Positions 18,241 through 27,479 are shown, counted from the stretch's first letter. The stretch is DNA of 64,000 nucleotides from CBFDBF01 sp050287965 (GCA_050287965.1 JBNKCX010000029.1:168024-232023); one strand, 5' to 3'. Program-made: numbers and translations. The notes: generated by a model not told the origin, from the letters alone.

Positions 18241-19233
18241 TCAAGTTTTATGTCGGCCGGCTATTCGTTCATACAGGGCTTTTGAATAGCGGCGTATTTT
18301 TCCAAAGGGGAATTCATCCCCGATAGCTCTATTAAACTGAACTAAACTGGTCGATAGCCTGGATCTGAATTTAGGGTGGTTTCCCGGTATCCGGAGTTGT
18401 TCTTCAACCCATTTTTCATGTTCCTGATACCATTCAGCGGGGTGAAGGCTATTAAAGGTCCTTCTGGGCGATATATCCACCCTAGAAACAGTAGATTCAT
18501 CGAGCAATCCCGGACGGATCAAATGAACTTCGGCCCATTGGTTAAAATTATCTACCGCTTCGTTATACCACCATGTATCTTGCGCGTAACCGCTTACTTC
18601 CTTATAGCTCAATAGCCAAATAGTGTAAAACAATCGATAGGGATGGCCTGGAATATCGATATTCGACAAGGTGTCTAATATTCTATAAATATGTATAAAA
18701 AAGGATTTATCCAGCAGTTCTGGGCGTTCTTCGAAATTATCAGTTCCGTCCCTGTGAAACATGGATTCCCATACCTCATGAGGGCGTCTGAGAAGATGTA
18801 TTATCCTGGCATCCGGATACTGTCTTCTCAGCCAGCCGGTTTTGAAGTCAGCATTTACAAATTTAATTAGGGGAATACCATGCTGCGCACCTTCGTTCAG
18901 CAGGAAATCCAAATAGCGCTTCAGGCCAGGAGCAAAAGAATAACGACCTAACCGTATATTTTTTGTTGCATTATTAATATGCCAGCAAGAGATAAGCCGG
19001 TCTTTATCAAGAGTGCGATATTCTGTCCAATAATCGGCTATGCCGGTATGAGTCGGATCAAGAGGAAATGTTTCCGATCCAAGAACGCCATCAAGCAAAT
19101 ATTCGTTTAGCGGTTCATAGAGGCAGAAGTAGCGATCAGATTGCCGGAATATATTCCAGAACATACTGGTTCCACTGCGATGTCTACCGACCAGAAAAAT
19201 CGGGCTGTCAGTTTGTGCGTTTTGACGAGCCAT
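18241..19233 (-). CDS. Sulfotransferase family protein
   Basis: PAPS-type sulfotransferase fold of 330 residues. The N-terminal phosphosulfate loop is PIFLVGRHRSGTSMFWNIF, and the 3'-phosphate-binding region is around IIHLLRRPHEVWESMF. The ATG at 19233 overlaps the wzt stop as TAATG, so translational coupling is likely; an upstream ATG at 19254 would add seven residues. The gene is more AT-rich by eye than its neighbours, which suggests a separate origin. Its place between the exporter and gmd suggests sulfation of the exported glycan before or during export (inference). Confidence 0.88.
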   Translation of the reverse strand: MARQNAQTDSPIFLVGRHRSGTSMFWNIFRQSDRYFCLYEPLNEYLLDGVLGSETFPLDPTHTGIADYWTEYRTLDKDRLISCWHINNATKNIRLGRYSFAPGLKRYLDFLLNEGAQHGIPLIKFVNADFKTGWLRRQYPDARIIHLLRRPHEVWESMFHRDGTDNFEERPELLDKSFFIHIYRILDTLSNIDIPGHPYRLFYTIWLLSYKEVSGYAQDTWWYNEAVDNFNQWAEVHLIRPGLLDESTVSRVDISPRRTFNSLHPAEWYQEHEKWVEEQLRIPGNHPKFRSRLSTSLVQFNRAIGDEFPFGKIRRYSKALYERIAGRHKT

Positions 19234-20426
19234 TAATTTTTGGTCTGACGCCATGAGTGATCGACATGAAAATAGCTTTCCGCCGGGGCTCCGCCTTCGA
19301 TCGCGAACGTATACGCTTTTTCGTGGTTAGCCAGATGTCCTATGCCTTTGTCATCGTATAGCCTGATAGATGCTAGATATACGCCGGGGGTCAGCGGTAG
19401 TTGAGGAATTACAAGGGCAAGCGTTCCTCCGTCGGACAGTTCAGTTATAAACGGTGGTAGTTTATCGTTGTCTGAGCGACAAACGATCAGTTGATCACCT
19501 TGCAGGTTGTGGATAGCGACCCCTGCGTGAATGGCTAGTTGTTTTGTGCAGCGATAGTGTATATCTATACTCACTGAGTTATTAGTCTCGTTGTCGACAT
19601 TGATTTCAACTTGTTTGATGCTGATATCGGGTCGTTCGTATATATGTCCGGGAAGAGAGTTCCTGCTAATCAGGCGTGATCTGAATATATCTATTGCCTC
19701 AGGAACATCTATCGGGCCATAAACGCCGTCAGTCGTCATTGCCAGAGCGAGGTCACTTATTTTCTGGAGAAGGGTGAGCTGATGGGAGACGATGATCATT
19801 GCTACACCCTGCTGTTTCAAATCTGACATCCTTTGCAGGCATTTTGCCTGAAAGCCGATATCTCCTACGGCAAGTACTTCATCAACCAACAGTATGTCAG
19901 GTGAGGCATGGGTGGCAATGCTGAAACCTAGTCGGACGTGCATGCCATTGGAATAGTATTTGATGGGGGTGTCCAGAAACTCCTCTATCCCAGAGAAAGC
20001 AACTATCTCATCGAACTTTCTGTCGATTTCCGCTTTTTTCATGCCGAGGATAGAGCCATTAATATATATATTTTCTCGCCCCGACAAGAGGGGGTGAAAT
20101 CCCGCTCCAACTTCAATAAGCGTGCCAACGCGCCCGCGAATATGTATCTGTCCCTTATCCGGAGGGTATATACCGCTGAGCAATTTGAGGAGGGTGCTCT
20201 TGCCGGCCCCGTTATGTCCGATCACGCCCAGACATTCGCCCGGAGACAGTCCGAAAGAGACATCTTCCAGTGCCCAGAATTCGCCATGGCGGAGAGGCTC
20301 GGGAGTTACCGAAAAACCCATTAACTCCCGGGTGATGTCGCTTATACCGTAGAACATGGAGCGTTTGAGGGATCGGCAAAACTTCTTCGCCACATTTTCC
20401 ACGGTTACAAGATGGGTAGAGGACAT
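19233..20426 (-). CDS. wzt: Polysaccharide ABC exporter ATP-binding protein Wzt with C-terminal glycan-binding domain
   Basis: ATPase of the Wzm-Wzt exporter (397 residues). The nucleotide-binding domain covers about 1-245, with Walker A GHNGAGKST, signature YSNGMHVRLGFSIA and Walker B ILLVDEVLAVGD. Residues from about 260 to 397 form a beta-rich Wzt_C-type domain, known in O-antigen exporters that recognise the terminal cap of the finished polymer. The extra domain implies chain-end recognition, so the cap might be the sulfate or a terminal sugar (inference). It starts 5 bp after wzm. Confidence 0.95.
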   Translation of the reverse strand: MSSTHLVTVENVAKKFCRSLKRSMFYGISDITRELMGFSVTPEPLRHGEFWALEDVSFGLSPGECLGVIGHNGAGKSTLLKLLSGIYPPDKGQIHIRGRVGTLIEVGAGFHPLLSGRENIYINGSILGMKKAEIDRKFDEIVAFSGIEEFLDTPIKYYSNGMHVRLGFSIATHASPDILLVDEVLAVGDIGFQAKCLQRMSDLKQQGVAMIIVSHQLTLLQKISDLALAMTTDGVYGPIDVPEAIDIFRSRLISRNSLPGHIYERPDISIKQVEINVDNETNNSVSIDIHYRCTKQLAIHAGVAIHNLQGDQLIVCRSDNDKLPPFITELSDGGTLALVIPQLPLTPGVYLASIRLYDDKGIGHLANHEKAYTFAIEGGAPAESYFHVDHSWRQTKN

Positions 20427-20431
20427 TGGTG

Positions 20432-21289
20432 CTACGCCCGTTCCGCAACTCGCGGCATAACAATCCGGAATATCCGCCAGCCGTAAATAAACAAGGTTGC
20501 TGAGAAGATTGTCCCCGCCAGGAAAATGTCTGGATGCCGTAACTCTCCATAAGCCACCAGGTCCTGGGTGGCAATTAGCAGAGGACTGACAGGGTTGAGG
20601 AAATTAATAAGAAAGAATGGTGCGGTTACAGGAGGGGGATAAAGAACCGGGGTGGCAAACATCCCGATAATTACCAGCATGTTTACGATGTTACTGGTAT
20701 CGCGTGCCGCGAGATTGATTACAGATAATATAAAACCCAGGCCCAGGGCCAGTAGCAAGAGAGGTGTCAGAGTCAGAGGTATTAACAGCATGCTCCAGGA
20801 AGGAATCACGCTGTATATACCGCAAACAATAGCGAACGCGAGTAATTTGATTGCAAACTCAAACAGGGGTTGTCCTAGCGCCGCTATTACAAGAGATTCT
20901 TTAGTGAAATTGAGCTTGGTAACCAGGGGACCCGCTACGGTAAGGCTATCCGTACACCCGGTAAGTATTCCGGAAAAAAGTTGCCACACCATAAGGCTCC
21001 ATAGCGCAAATACCGGATAAGGAATCGGTGTGCCACCGATAGGAAGAGCGCGGCGATTGGTTAGGAAAGTAAAAATGGCGACGGTAACAAGAGGCAGGAT
21101 GAGAGCCCAGGCGTAGCCCAAAAATGATTGTCTATAGCGAGCGGAGATGTCACGGATCATGAGTCGGATCAGTAATTCCCTTGATTGCCATAAATCACTT
21201 ACCATTTCCACCCAGGGGCTTAAGCCTACCGGAGTCCCCCTGTTCCCCCCATATACCAGTTCTTTAAACTGTCTTTTTTCTGTTGCCAT
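20432..21289 (-). CDS. wzm: Polysaccharide ABC exporter permease Wzm
   Basis: ABC-2 type membrane permease of 285 residues with six hydrophobic segments. An amphipathic N-terminus (SRELLIRLMIRDISARYRQSFLGYAWALILP) is typical of the gate helix in O-antigen and teichoic acid exporters. With Wzt it moves lipid-linked polymer to the periplasmic face. It lies between the winged-helix regulator (56 bp upstream) and wzt (5 bp downstream) in one minus-strand operon. Confidence 0.95.
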   Translation of the reverse strand: MATEKRQFKELVYGGNRGTPVGLSPWVEMVSDLWQSRELLIRLMIRDISARYRQSFLGYAWALILPLVTVAIFTFLTNRRALPIGGTPIPYPVFALWSLMVWQLFSGILTGCTDSLTVAGPLVTKLNFTKESLVIAALGQPLFEFAIKLLAFAIVCGIYSVIPSWSMLLIPLTLTPLLLLALGLGFILSVINLAARDTSNIVNMLVIIGMFATPVLYPPPVTAPFFLINFLNPVSPLLIATQDLVAYGELRHPDIFLAGTIFSATLFIYGWRIFRIVMPRVAERA

Positions 21290-21345
21290 GTCTAACAGCC
21301 TTCTTTAATTTGATCCTGAGGTACAGGGTCGGTAGGTGACGATCC

Positions 21346-21891
21346 TTATTGCCGTTGCCACAAAATCAACATAGGCCGGGTCTTGAGTGTTGGGCGAAGG
21401 GTTGCATATTCCTGGGTACTCATAACCAATGTGCGGATCTTTCGCCCGATATGCCGCTCAGCCTTGGCAACCAGATCTGCAAGATTGTCCTGGCGGATAT
21501 TGCCGATCAACGCGAGATCGATTATTCCGGTATCCTTGCCCTGGGCGTAGTCATCAAGCAGGAATGCCTGTTCCAGGTCGCCCAGGCGCTCCACGATGCT
21601 CTCCAATATATGGTCCATTCCCAGGGCCTTTCTCACCATGGAATGTAACTCGGGAAAAAGGGGATGCCGGGTGTTGGCTCCGTAATCAACCTGACGGCCT
21701 TTTTTCTTATTGATCAGTAGTTCGGCCTGGCTGAGTTGCCGCAGCTCTTCCCTTACCTGGCTGGGAGACAGGTCAAACTCGGTGGCGAGGCCCCGGAGAT
21801 GGGCGTTCTGATCCGGATTGAGAAACAGGCGCATCAGGATCCGCACGCGGGTCTTCGAGGTTATCAGGCCGGAAAATATGGAGTCTGCCAT
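21346..21891 (-). CDS. Winged-helix regulator with degenerate nucleotidyltransferase-fold domain
   Basis: Regulator of 181 residues, starting at the ATG at 21891 (MADSIFSGLITSKTRVRIL). The first 85 residues form an ArsR-like winged helix (HLRGLATEFDLSPSQVREEL as recognition region). The rest resembles a minimal nucleotidyltransferase fold, in which the usual GS-x-ARG...SDxD catalytic motif is replaced by LLDDYAQGKDTGIIDLALIG, so catalysis is unlikely. It is the first gene of the minus-strand exporter operon. A TATAAT box and a palindrome lie just upstream, suggesting it controls its own operon. Confidence 0.82.
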   Translation of the reverse strand: MADSIFSGLITSKTRVRILMRLFLNPDQNAHLRGLATEFDLSPSQVREELRQLSQAELLINKKKGRQVDYGANTRHPLFPELHSMVRKALGMDHILESIVERLGDLEQAFLLDDYAQGKDTGIIDLALIGNIRQDNLADLVAKAERHIGRKIRTLVMSTQEYATLRPTLKTRPMLILWQRQ

Positions 21892-21901
21892 ATGCAATAT
21901 C

Positions 21902-21924
21902 GTTCTATTTTTCAGAACATTATA
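21902..21924 (-). promoter_or_regulatory. Promoter -10 box with overlapping operator-like palindrome for the exporter operon
   Basis: The minus strand reads TATAAT at 21924-21919, a perfect -10 box, followed directly by GTTCT-N7-AGAAC (21918-21902). The palindrome covers the expected transcription start, about 11-28 bp before the regulator ATG. The -35 region is weak. This fits negative autoregulation or activator dependence. Confidence 0.5.
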
Positions 21925-22099
21925 GGACAGAATCGGCCGGTCGAAAGGTACCCGGGTCAATGCTGTGATTTGGGTCCCATTTCGATGGAGGCAGGGGGTG
22001 TGGTGCCTGTGGCAAGCCTGAGCGATAATCCTTTGTGTCAACCTGCAACTTGATGATTTGAAAAAATAATTCTAATAACCAGCCTGGAGTGGTCTCTGA

Positions 22100-22975
22100 A
22101 TGAAGAAAAACGCGGGTCCAGAAGTCAGCATTATTCTTCCTGCAAAGAACGAGTTTGCGGCACTGCGCGAGCTGTTGGGTCAGCTGCGGGAGCGTTTTCC
22201 AGAAGCGGAGATACTGGTTGTGGATGACGGTTCCACCGATGAAACCCCCAGTCTGGAAGAAAACCCCGGAGTAAAAATGGTGCGTAATCCGTACTCGATG
22301 GGCAACGGGGCGGCTATAAAGCGCGGCGCAAGGGAAGCCAGCGGGGATATCTACATTTTTATGGATGCGGACGGTCAGCATCAGCCGGTTGACGCAGAAA
22401 GGCTTCTGCAGCGGTATAAGACGGAAGGCTACGATATGGTGGTCGGCAGGCGCAGTGATGAAGCGCAGGCGACGGTCGGACGTTTTTTTGCCAATCGCAT
22501 ATTTAACCGGCTTGCCAGCTGGATGACGGGGCGCAAAGTGAAGGATCTGACTTCCGGCATGCGCGTGGTTAATGCCGGTAAATTTAAGGAGTTCCTGCAC
22601 CTGCTTCCAAACGGGTTCTCCTATCCCACTTCTATTACCATGGCCTTTTTCAGGACAGGCTATTCGGTGGCCTACGAGCCGGTATCGGTGTTGCGACGAA
22701 ACGGGGAAAGCCATATCCGCCCCCTTAAGGACGGCCTGCGGTTTCTGGTGATTATCTTTAAGATAGGATCGCTTTATTCCCCGTTGAAGTTTTTTCTACC
22801 CATCAGCGCATTCACCTTCGTGGCAGGTTGTACATTGTATCTATACAGTTTTATTACGTGGGGAAGATTCACCAATATGAGTGCGTTGCTATTCTCCACC
22901 TCGTTATTGGTTTTTCTGATCGGCATTGTGTCCGAGCAAATAACGAATCTGATGTATATGCGCAAGGACAGTTAA
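22100..22975 (+). CDS. GT2 glycosyltransferase with two C-terminal membrane helices
   Basis: Enzyme of 291 residues. The catalytic GT2 domain has SIILPAKNEFAALRELL, VVDDGSTDETPS and FMDADGQHQPVD. Two membrane segments follow at about 225-250 and 258-280. This is the layout of polyprenyl-phosphate glucosyl- or mannosyltransferases (DPM synthase type), which load a sugar on the lipid carrier for GT-C enzymes. That would suit the GT-C-like proteins encoded directly downstream on the other strand (inference). It diverges from the regulator and converges with the TMTC-like gene, 9 bp apart. Confidence 0.9.
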   Translation: MKKNAGPEVSIILPAKNEFAALRELLGQLRERFPEAEILVVDDGSTDETPSLEENPGVKMVRNPYSMGNGAAIKRGAREASGDIYIFMDADGQHQPVDAERLLQRYKTEGYDMVVGRRSDEAQATVGRFFANRIFNRLASWMTGRKVKDLTSGMRVVNAGKFKEFLHLLPNGFSYPTSITMAFFRTGYSVAYEPVSVLRRNGESHIRPLKDGLRFLVIIFKIGSLYSPLKFFLPISAFTFVAGCTLYLYSFITWGRFTNMSALLFSTSLLVFLIGIVSEQITNLMYMRKDS

Positions 22976-22984
22976 AGCGCTGAA

Positions 22985-24913
22985 TCATTTTCTTTCCGGT
23001 AATCGGGCATTATCGCGTTTCGCTTCAGATAGATACTGTTCAAGCTCGTCTATGAGATGGGCGTAATACCGGATGGTTGATTTATCCTTTGCTCGTAAAA
23101 GCAGCACGGTCTGTTCCGCCTCTTCCAGCATATTGCTATTCAATTCCAGGTAGGCTTTCTCCAGAAGAGGTCCCAAGTCGGAAGGGTTGGATTGATAGGC
23201 TTTTTCGTAATGAGCAATCGCCATCGCGGTGTTTCCGGAACCAAAGAACAGCTTGCCCGTTGTCATATGAAGGGTCAGTGCGGTGCGTCCCGCTTTCCTG
23301 ATTGATTTATCCGCCAGGGCGGCCTGCAGCAGCGTCATAATCTCTTCCGTACTGTAGGAACCGCATCGCTTATTGATGGCGAGCTTTCCGAGTATTGTCA
23401 GGCCGGAATCGTCTCCAAGAACGTTATTCGGATTCTGCAAAAATTCCAATGCCTGTTGGTAGTCGTTTTCGGAACGGACGCCCGCGTAACAGTCAATAAG
23501 CAGACGAATGATAGTTGCCTTGGCCTCCCGCGGGCGCAGTTTCCCTATTCGCTCGGTTTTCTCCAGTGCCAGATCGTAACGTTTGTTCACTGCGTCAAGA
23601 TTTACCTGTTCCATGAGCAGGGCGACGGAATCCGGGTGATATCGTTCGAGAGCCGACAGGAGCTTTTCTTTGGAGGACCAGGTATCAACTCTAAGGGCGG
23701 TAAGAAATACGGAGAGTGCCAGAAACAGAGTCAGCCCTGATAGCACGGCGGTGCGCCAAAGCGCCTTTGATTCCCGGCGCAGGACATGTACGGCAATATC
23801 CGCAAAGAGAAAAGAAAGCATTGCCAGAGCCAGGTAGTTACGGTGCTCGTAAACCAGCTCCAGCGGAAGGATGGTGGATTCGAGAAGGTGGGCGGAAAAA
23901 AACCACAGTATCCCCAGGGATGCGATAGGAAAGCGTTTTCGATAAATGCAGGCGGCGGAAATGGCGCATAGAAACAGGAACAGGTAAACCAGGGTTATCA
24001 GATCCAGGCCTTGCTGCAACGGGAAATCATCATGAAATATCCCCATCATCGAAAGATCGGGGATAAAAAACATCCTTAAGTAAAAGACCAGTGCATGTAC
24101 TTCCGTCAACACTCTTTCAGTGAGTGAGAAATAGCGGCTGTCATAGCCCGCAAGCCAGCCTTCCACGTGCATCACCGAATAAAATGCACCTAACAACAAA
24201 GGTGTGCCTACCAGCAAAACAAAAAATAGATAAAAAGATCGTCTTGCATCTGGTATTTGAGGAAGGCGAAATTGAAAAATGGTGAATTCAATAATGAGCG
24301 CAAACACAGGCAGCAGCGCAGTGTTTTCCTTGCAAGCCAGGCCGAGCACTCCGAAAACGGAATATCCGGCAATATATAGCGGAGTGCGGGGTGGCCGGGC
24401 GTGCAGAATCCTTTCGCGAAAAGCGGTATAACTGAGGAGGGCGGCGATAACGAATAAGCCGGACATTATGGTCATGCGTTGTACGGCATAGAGTACGGTG
24501 CTGACCTGAAGCGGGTGGAGCAGCCAGGCGGATAGTGCTATCGAAGCGACAAGATACAGATGATTCCGCGAAATATCCCGGGGGTATTTAATGCGAATGA
24601 TGCGCTTCAGGAGTATGAACAGGAGAGCGCCGGTGATCAGATGCAGGAGTACATTGACGAATTTATAGCTCCAGGGCGACTTGTCGATGATCGCATTAAG
24701 CACAAAAGTGAACTGCGCCAGGGGGCGTCTGAGCATGCCGCTCTGGTTGGAAAAAGAGGCGGAAAGAATATACTCCAGATCGAACTTATATGAATACGAA
24801 TTGATCTGGTTGGAAAAGTCATCCAGAAGAAACGGCCCGGAGAGGCCTGAAAGATACAGCAAAAACCCGATAAGTGCCGGGACCAGAAGATAGAGGTATT
24901 TGTATCTTTTCAT
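22985..24913 (-). CDS. TMTC-like GT-C membrane protein with C-terminal TPR region
   Basis: Integral membrane protein of 642 residues with about ten hydrophobic segments, followed by a soluble TPR-like region from about residue 425. The first periplasmic loop has FLLDDFS (D31, D32), the acidic pair expected in GT-C enzymes. Other conserved stretches are LLHPLQVSTVLYAVQRMT (133-148), GIFHDDF (301-307) and ESTILPLELVYEHRNYLA (345-362). These recall the HPIHTEAVA and AERRLYLPS segments of eukaryotic TMTC O-mannosyltransferases, which also carry lumenal TPRs. It is a paralogue of the next gene (31-bp gap), two genes from pilA. Activity as a surface or pilin O-glycosyltransferase is an inference. 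Confidence 0.8.
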   Translation of the reverse strand: MKRYKYLYLLVPALIGFLLYLSGLSGPFLLDDFSNQINSYSYKFDLEYILSASFSNQSGMLRRPLAQFTFVLNAIIDKSPWSYKFVNVLLHLITGALLFILLKRIIRIKYPRDISRNHLYLVASIALSAWLLHPLQVSTVLYAVQRMTIMSGLFVIAALLSYTAFRERILHARPPRTPLYIAGYSVFGVLGLACKENTALLPVFALIIEFTIFQFRLPQIPDARRSFYLFFVLLVGTPLLLGAFYSVMHVEGWLAGYDSRYFSLTERVLTEVHALVFYLRMFFIPDLSMMGIFHDDFPLQQGLDLITLVYLFLFLCAISAACIYRKRFPIASLGILWFFSAHLLESTILPLELVYEHRNYLALAMLSFLFADIAVHVLRRESKALWRTAVLSGLTLFLALSVFLTALRVDTWSSKEKLLSALERYHPDSVALLMEQVNLDAVNKRYDLALEKTERIGKLRPREAKATIIRLLIDCYAGVRSENDYQQALEFLQNPNNVLGDDSGLTILGKLAINKRCGSYSTEEIMTLLQAALADKSIRKAGRTALTLHMTTGKLFFGSGNTAMAIAHYEKAYQSNPSDLGPLLEKAYLELNSNMLEEAEQTVLLLRAKDKSTIRYYAHLIDELEQYLSEAKRDNARLPERK

Positions 24914-24944
24914 AGGCGGTGAACGGGGATGGAATCCGCTATGT

Positions 24945-26894
24945 TTAGGGAGATGTCAGTCGTTTGTTCACGATCTGCAGGGCCTTTTCAATCTCTTTTC
25001 GGCGTATACCGTACCTGTCTCTCTTTCTTGCGTCCTCTATCGCGATGAGCGCCTCTTCCCATTCCCTCTTATGGATCAGTGTCCTGGCCAAAGCGAGATA
25101 GGGGAGTGGTTGGTCCGGAAAGGCGGCAATCGCTCTCCGGTACTGGGATTCCGCCTCCTCCTCCTTTCCCAGGACATTTTCTAGAAACATGCCGTAAATG
25201 AGTATTGTCTTGTGGTGATCAAGATCTGCCGCATTCCGGAAAAGGGCAACTATGTTGTCGTCGATAAGGGTGCAATACTGCGCCTCCTTAAAACAGCCAT
25301 ACAGACCATAAAGTCCAAAGATGGAGGAGTGGGTGATATTGCCGGCTTTGAGTTTCTGTTGCGCACTGTCATGCCAGCTCTGGTCGATTGCCAGCCCCAA
25401 TCTTTGACCCGCGATTATCATCGAGATCTCGGGAACGATGCTGCGGCGGTCGGTATCGCGCGCCTTCTCGAGAAAATGAACGGCATCCGGAAGCAGGCTG
25501 GTTTGTCCGGCGCCGACCGCATCCAGCAGGACCTGGCCTGCGTAACCGTTGGCCCTGGGTGAATCGGGATGGTGGCGGGCCTCATCAACGGCGAACTGCA
25601 GTCGGTTTCCCCAGGAGAGTGAACGCAGAAAAGTGGTGGATCCGGTAAAGAGAAGAAACGACAGCAAGCCCAACGTAATCAAACGGTAGGAGCGTTCGGT
25701 GAGTTGTAGTTGATAGGGGAGCGATACCAGGCCGATTATTATCCCCACGCTGGCGAGATAGTTCCGGTGTTCATGAGCGAGCTCCAGGGGGAGGATTGTC
25801 GACTCGATGGAATGGGATATAAAAAAAATAAGAATGCCGAAGGAGGCTACCGGGGCCCGTCTGGCGAGGGGGAATGCGGCGATAAACAGTCCCGCCAGGG
25901 CGAGCAACGATATCAGAGTTGTCGGCGGGTCAAGAAGTCCTGTCGATAGGGTGATGTCATCGTGATATATGCCCAGGGACTGCAGGGTGGGGATGAAAGT
26001 GAACTTGATATACATCCACAGGATGCGGCTTTCGGTGAGTAGCCGTTCCATCAGGGTAAAATCACGATAAGCATAAACCGCGAGAACAAAATCAGGGTTA
26101 TAGGCCAGATAGGCGAGGCCCAGTATCGCGGGCAGTGCGGCGCAGATGAGGAACACGGCTGTTATGGAGCGTTGCACTGTGCCATCCGGCTTCTTAAAGC
26201 GAAAAAAGATCGCTTCCGTTATCAGCAGGTAGGGGATCAACAGGATGCCGTTTTCCTTGCTGAAGACGGCAAGGGGCAAAAACACCAGAAATGCGCAAGC
26301 AATAAGCAGGTAGCCTCCCCGCCCATCCAATTGGCGTACCCTGCCGACCGTGTAAGAGAGTAAACCCAGTAGCATAAAGAGACTGGCAAGCCCGGTCATC
26401 CGCTGTGTCACGTACAATACCGTGGTCAGATTGACGGGAGCTAAAAGCCAGGCGCTCGCGACAAGGGCGGGCAGCCATTTCGGGAAGGTATGTTTGCGGC
26501 GGACCGGGGTGGAAAAAAACAGCAGACTGCAGAGTAGATATATGCCGATTCCGGTCAGGATATGGATGCCGGTATTTGTGAGCTTGAAATAAAACGGATC
26601 CGGACCGAACAAATAGTGGGTTAGGGCGAAAGAGAGCATGCTTACCGGCCGTTTGAGGTGCGAACCGTCAAACGAGAGTGAAGTGCCTTTCAACTCCTCA
26701 AAAGTCAGAGCGGATATCTTGATCTGCTCGTTATAGAGGATGGTGGAATAATCATCGAACAGGAACTCCCCGGACAATCCGGGCCAGTAGATGATGATCG
26801 TCAAAATCGCCGCTATCAGGAATACCCCAGGGTAGCACCGAAGTAAATCGCGGGCGTGAGGGATATGCGACGGGTCTTCGCAGGTGCGGGGCAT
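24945..26894 (-). CDS. TMTC-like GT-C membrane protein with C-terminal TPR region (paralogue)
   Basis: Paralogue of the downstream gene (649 residues) with the same order of motifs: FLFDDYS in loop 1 (D47, D48), LLAPVNLTTVLYVTQRMT, GIYHDDI and ESTILPLELAHEHRNYLA. A TPR-like C-terminal half runs from about residue 445 and ends in repeats such as AIAAFPDQPLPYLALARTLI. The gene starts 144 bp downstream of the pilA stop, after the pilA terminator, so it may have its own promoter or be read through. Tandem duplication with divergence suggests different acceptors or sugars. Confidence 0.8.
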   Translation of the reverse strand: MPRTCEDPSHIPHARDLLRCYPGVFLIAAILTIIIYWPGLSGEFLFDDYSTILYNEQIKISALTFEELKGTSLSFDGSHLKRPVSMLSFALTHYLFGPDPFYFKLTNTGIHILTGIGIYLLCSLLFFSTPVRRKHTFPKWLPALVASAWLLAPVNLTTVLYVTQRMTGLASLFMLLGLLSYTVGRVRQLDGRGGYLLIACAFLVFLPLAVFSKENGILLIPYLLITEAIFFRFKKPDGTVQRSITAVFLICAALPAILGLAYLAYNPDFVLAVYAYRDFTLMERLLTESRILWMYIKFTFIPTLQSLGIYHDDITLSTGLLDPPTTLISLLALAGLFIAAFPLARRAPVASFGILIFFISHSIESTILPLELAHEHRNYLASVGIIIGLVSLPYQLQLTERSYRLITLGLLSFLLFTGSTTFLRSLSWGNRLQFAVDEARHHPDSPRANGYAGQVLLDAVGAGQTSLLPDAVHFLEKARDTDRRSIVPEISMIIAGQRLGLAIDQSWHDSAQQKLKAGNITHSSIFGLYGLYGCFKEAQYCTLIDDNIVALFRNAADLDHHKTILIYGMFLENVLGKEEEAESQYRRAIAAFPDQPLPYLALARTLIHKREWEEALIAIEDARKRDRYGIRRKEIEKALQIVNKRLTSP

Positions 26895-26982
26895 TGTTGT
26901 TTTAAGGTATTAAAAGGACCGATATGGCGAACAGCTGTTTACCACCGTTGCAAGAAGAATAGGGGTTTGGAACTGATTTGGC

Positions 26983-27020
26983 AAAAAAAACGGGGCTGTC
27001 CCGAAAGACAACCCCGTTTT
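26983..27020 (-). terminator. Rho-independent terminator of pilA
   Basis: Read on the minus strand: a 14-bp stem AAAACGGGGTTGTC / GACAGCCCCGTTTT with loop TTTCGG, running into a run of eight T. The single imperfect pair is a G-U wobble in minus-strand RNA but an A-C mismatch in plus-strand RNA, so the hairpin is adapted to the pilA direction. It begins 18 bp after the pilA stop. Confidence 0.92.
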
Positions 27021-27038
27021 AGCTACGCAGTACCTATA

Positions 27039-27479
27039 TTAACGGCATGCGGCCGGCAGGTATTTGACGTTCTCCGCGTCGCTTCCACCAGCGGTACAAG
27101 TCCAGTCGACGGCACCCGTTACGTCAGCGGGGGTAAGGACGACTTCGAGGGTGGTACCACCGAGAACGGCGTTGTCGATACCGGCCTCATCCAGATCAAC
27201 AGTGATGATGCCGCCTGCCGCAACGGTAAGGGCGGAAACGTATTTGGTGACGACGTTGCTCGCGCCGGCGGTGGTCAGGTTACCAGGATAAGCGCCCTGT
27301 GACTGACGATATTCGGCAACGGAGGTCTTCGCCGCGGATGCAGCCGCAACACCTTCAGAGACCTTCGCCCGGATGGTGTAATCCTGGTAGGCCGGGATGG
27401 CGATGGCCGCCAAAATACCGATAATCGCTACAACGATCATCAGTTCGATCAAGGTAAAACCGGATTGCATCTTTTTCAT
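27039..27479 (-). CDS. pilA: Type IV pilus major pilin PilA
   Basis: Major pilin precursor of 146 residues. A seven-residue leader MKKMQSG precedes the PilD cleavage site; the mature protein starts FTLIE with the conserved Glu5 and the hydrophobic helix LMIVVAIIGILAAIAIPAYQ. The globular domain ends with a cysteine pair (C128 and C145) forming the D-region disulfide. The gene has a sigma-54 promoter about 115 bp upstream and its own strong terminator, so it is likely a monocistronic, highly expressed unit under PilR. It is flanked by GT-C-like genes on both sides. Confidence 0.97.
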   Translation of the reverse strand: MKKMQSGFTLIELMIVVAIIGILAAIAIPAYQDYTIRAKVSEGVAAASAAKTSVAEYRQSQGAYPGNLTTAGASNVVTKYVSALTVAAGGIITVDLDEAGIDNAVLGGTTLEVVLTPADVTGAVDWTCTAGGSDAENVKYLPAACR

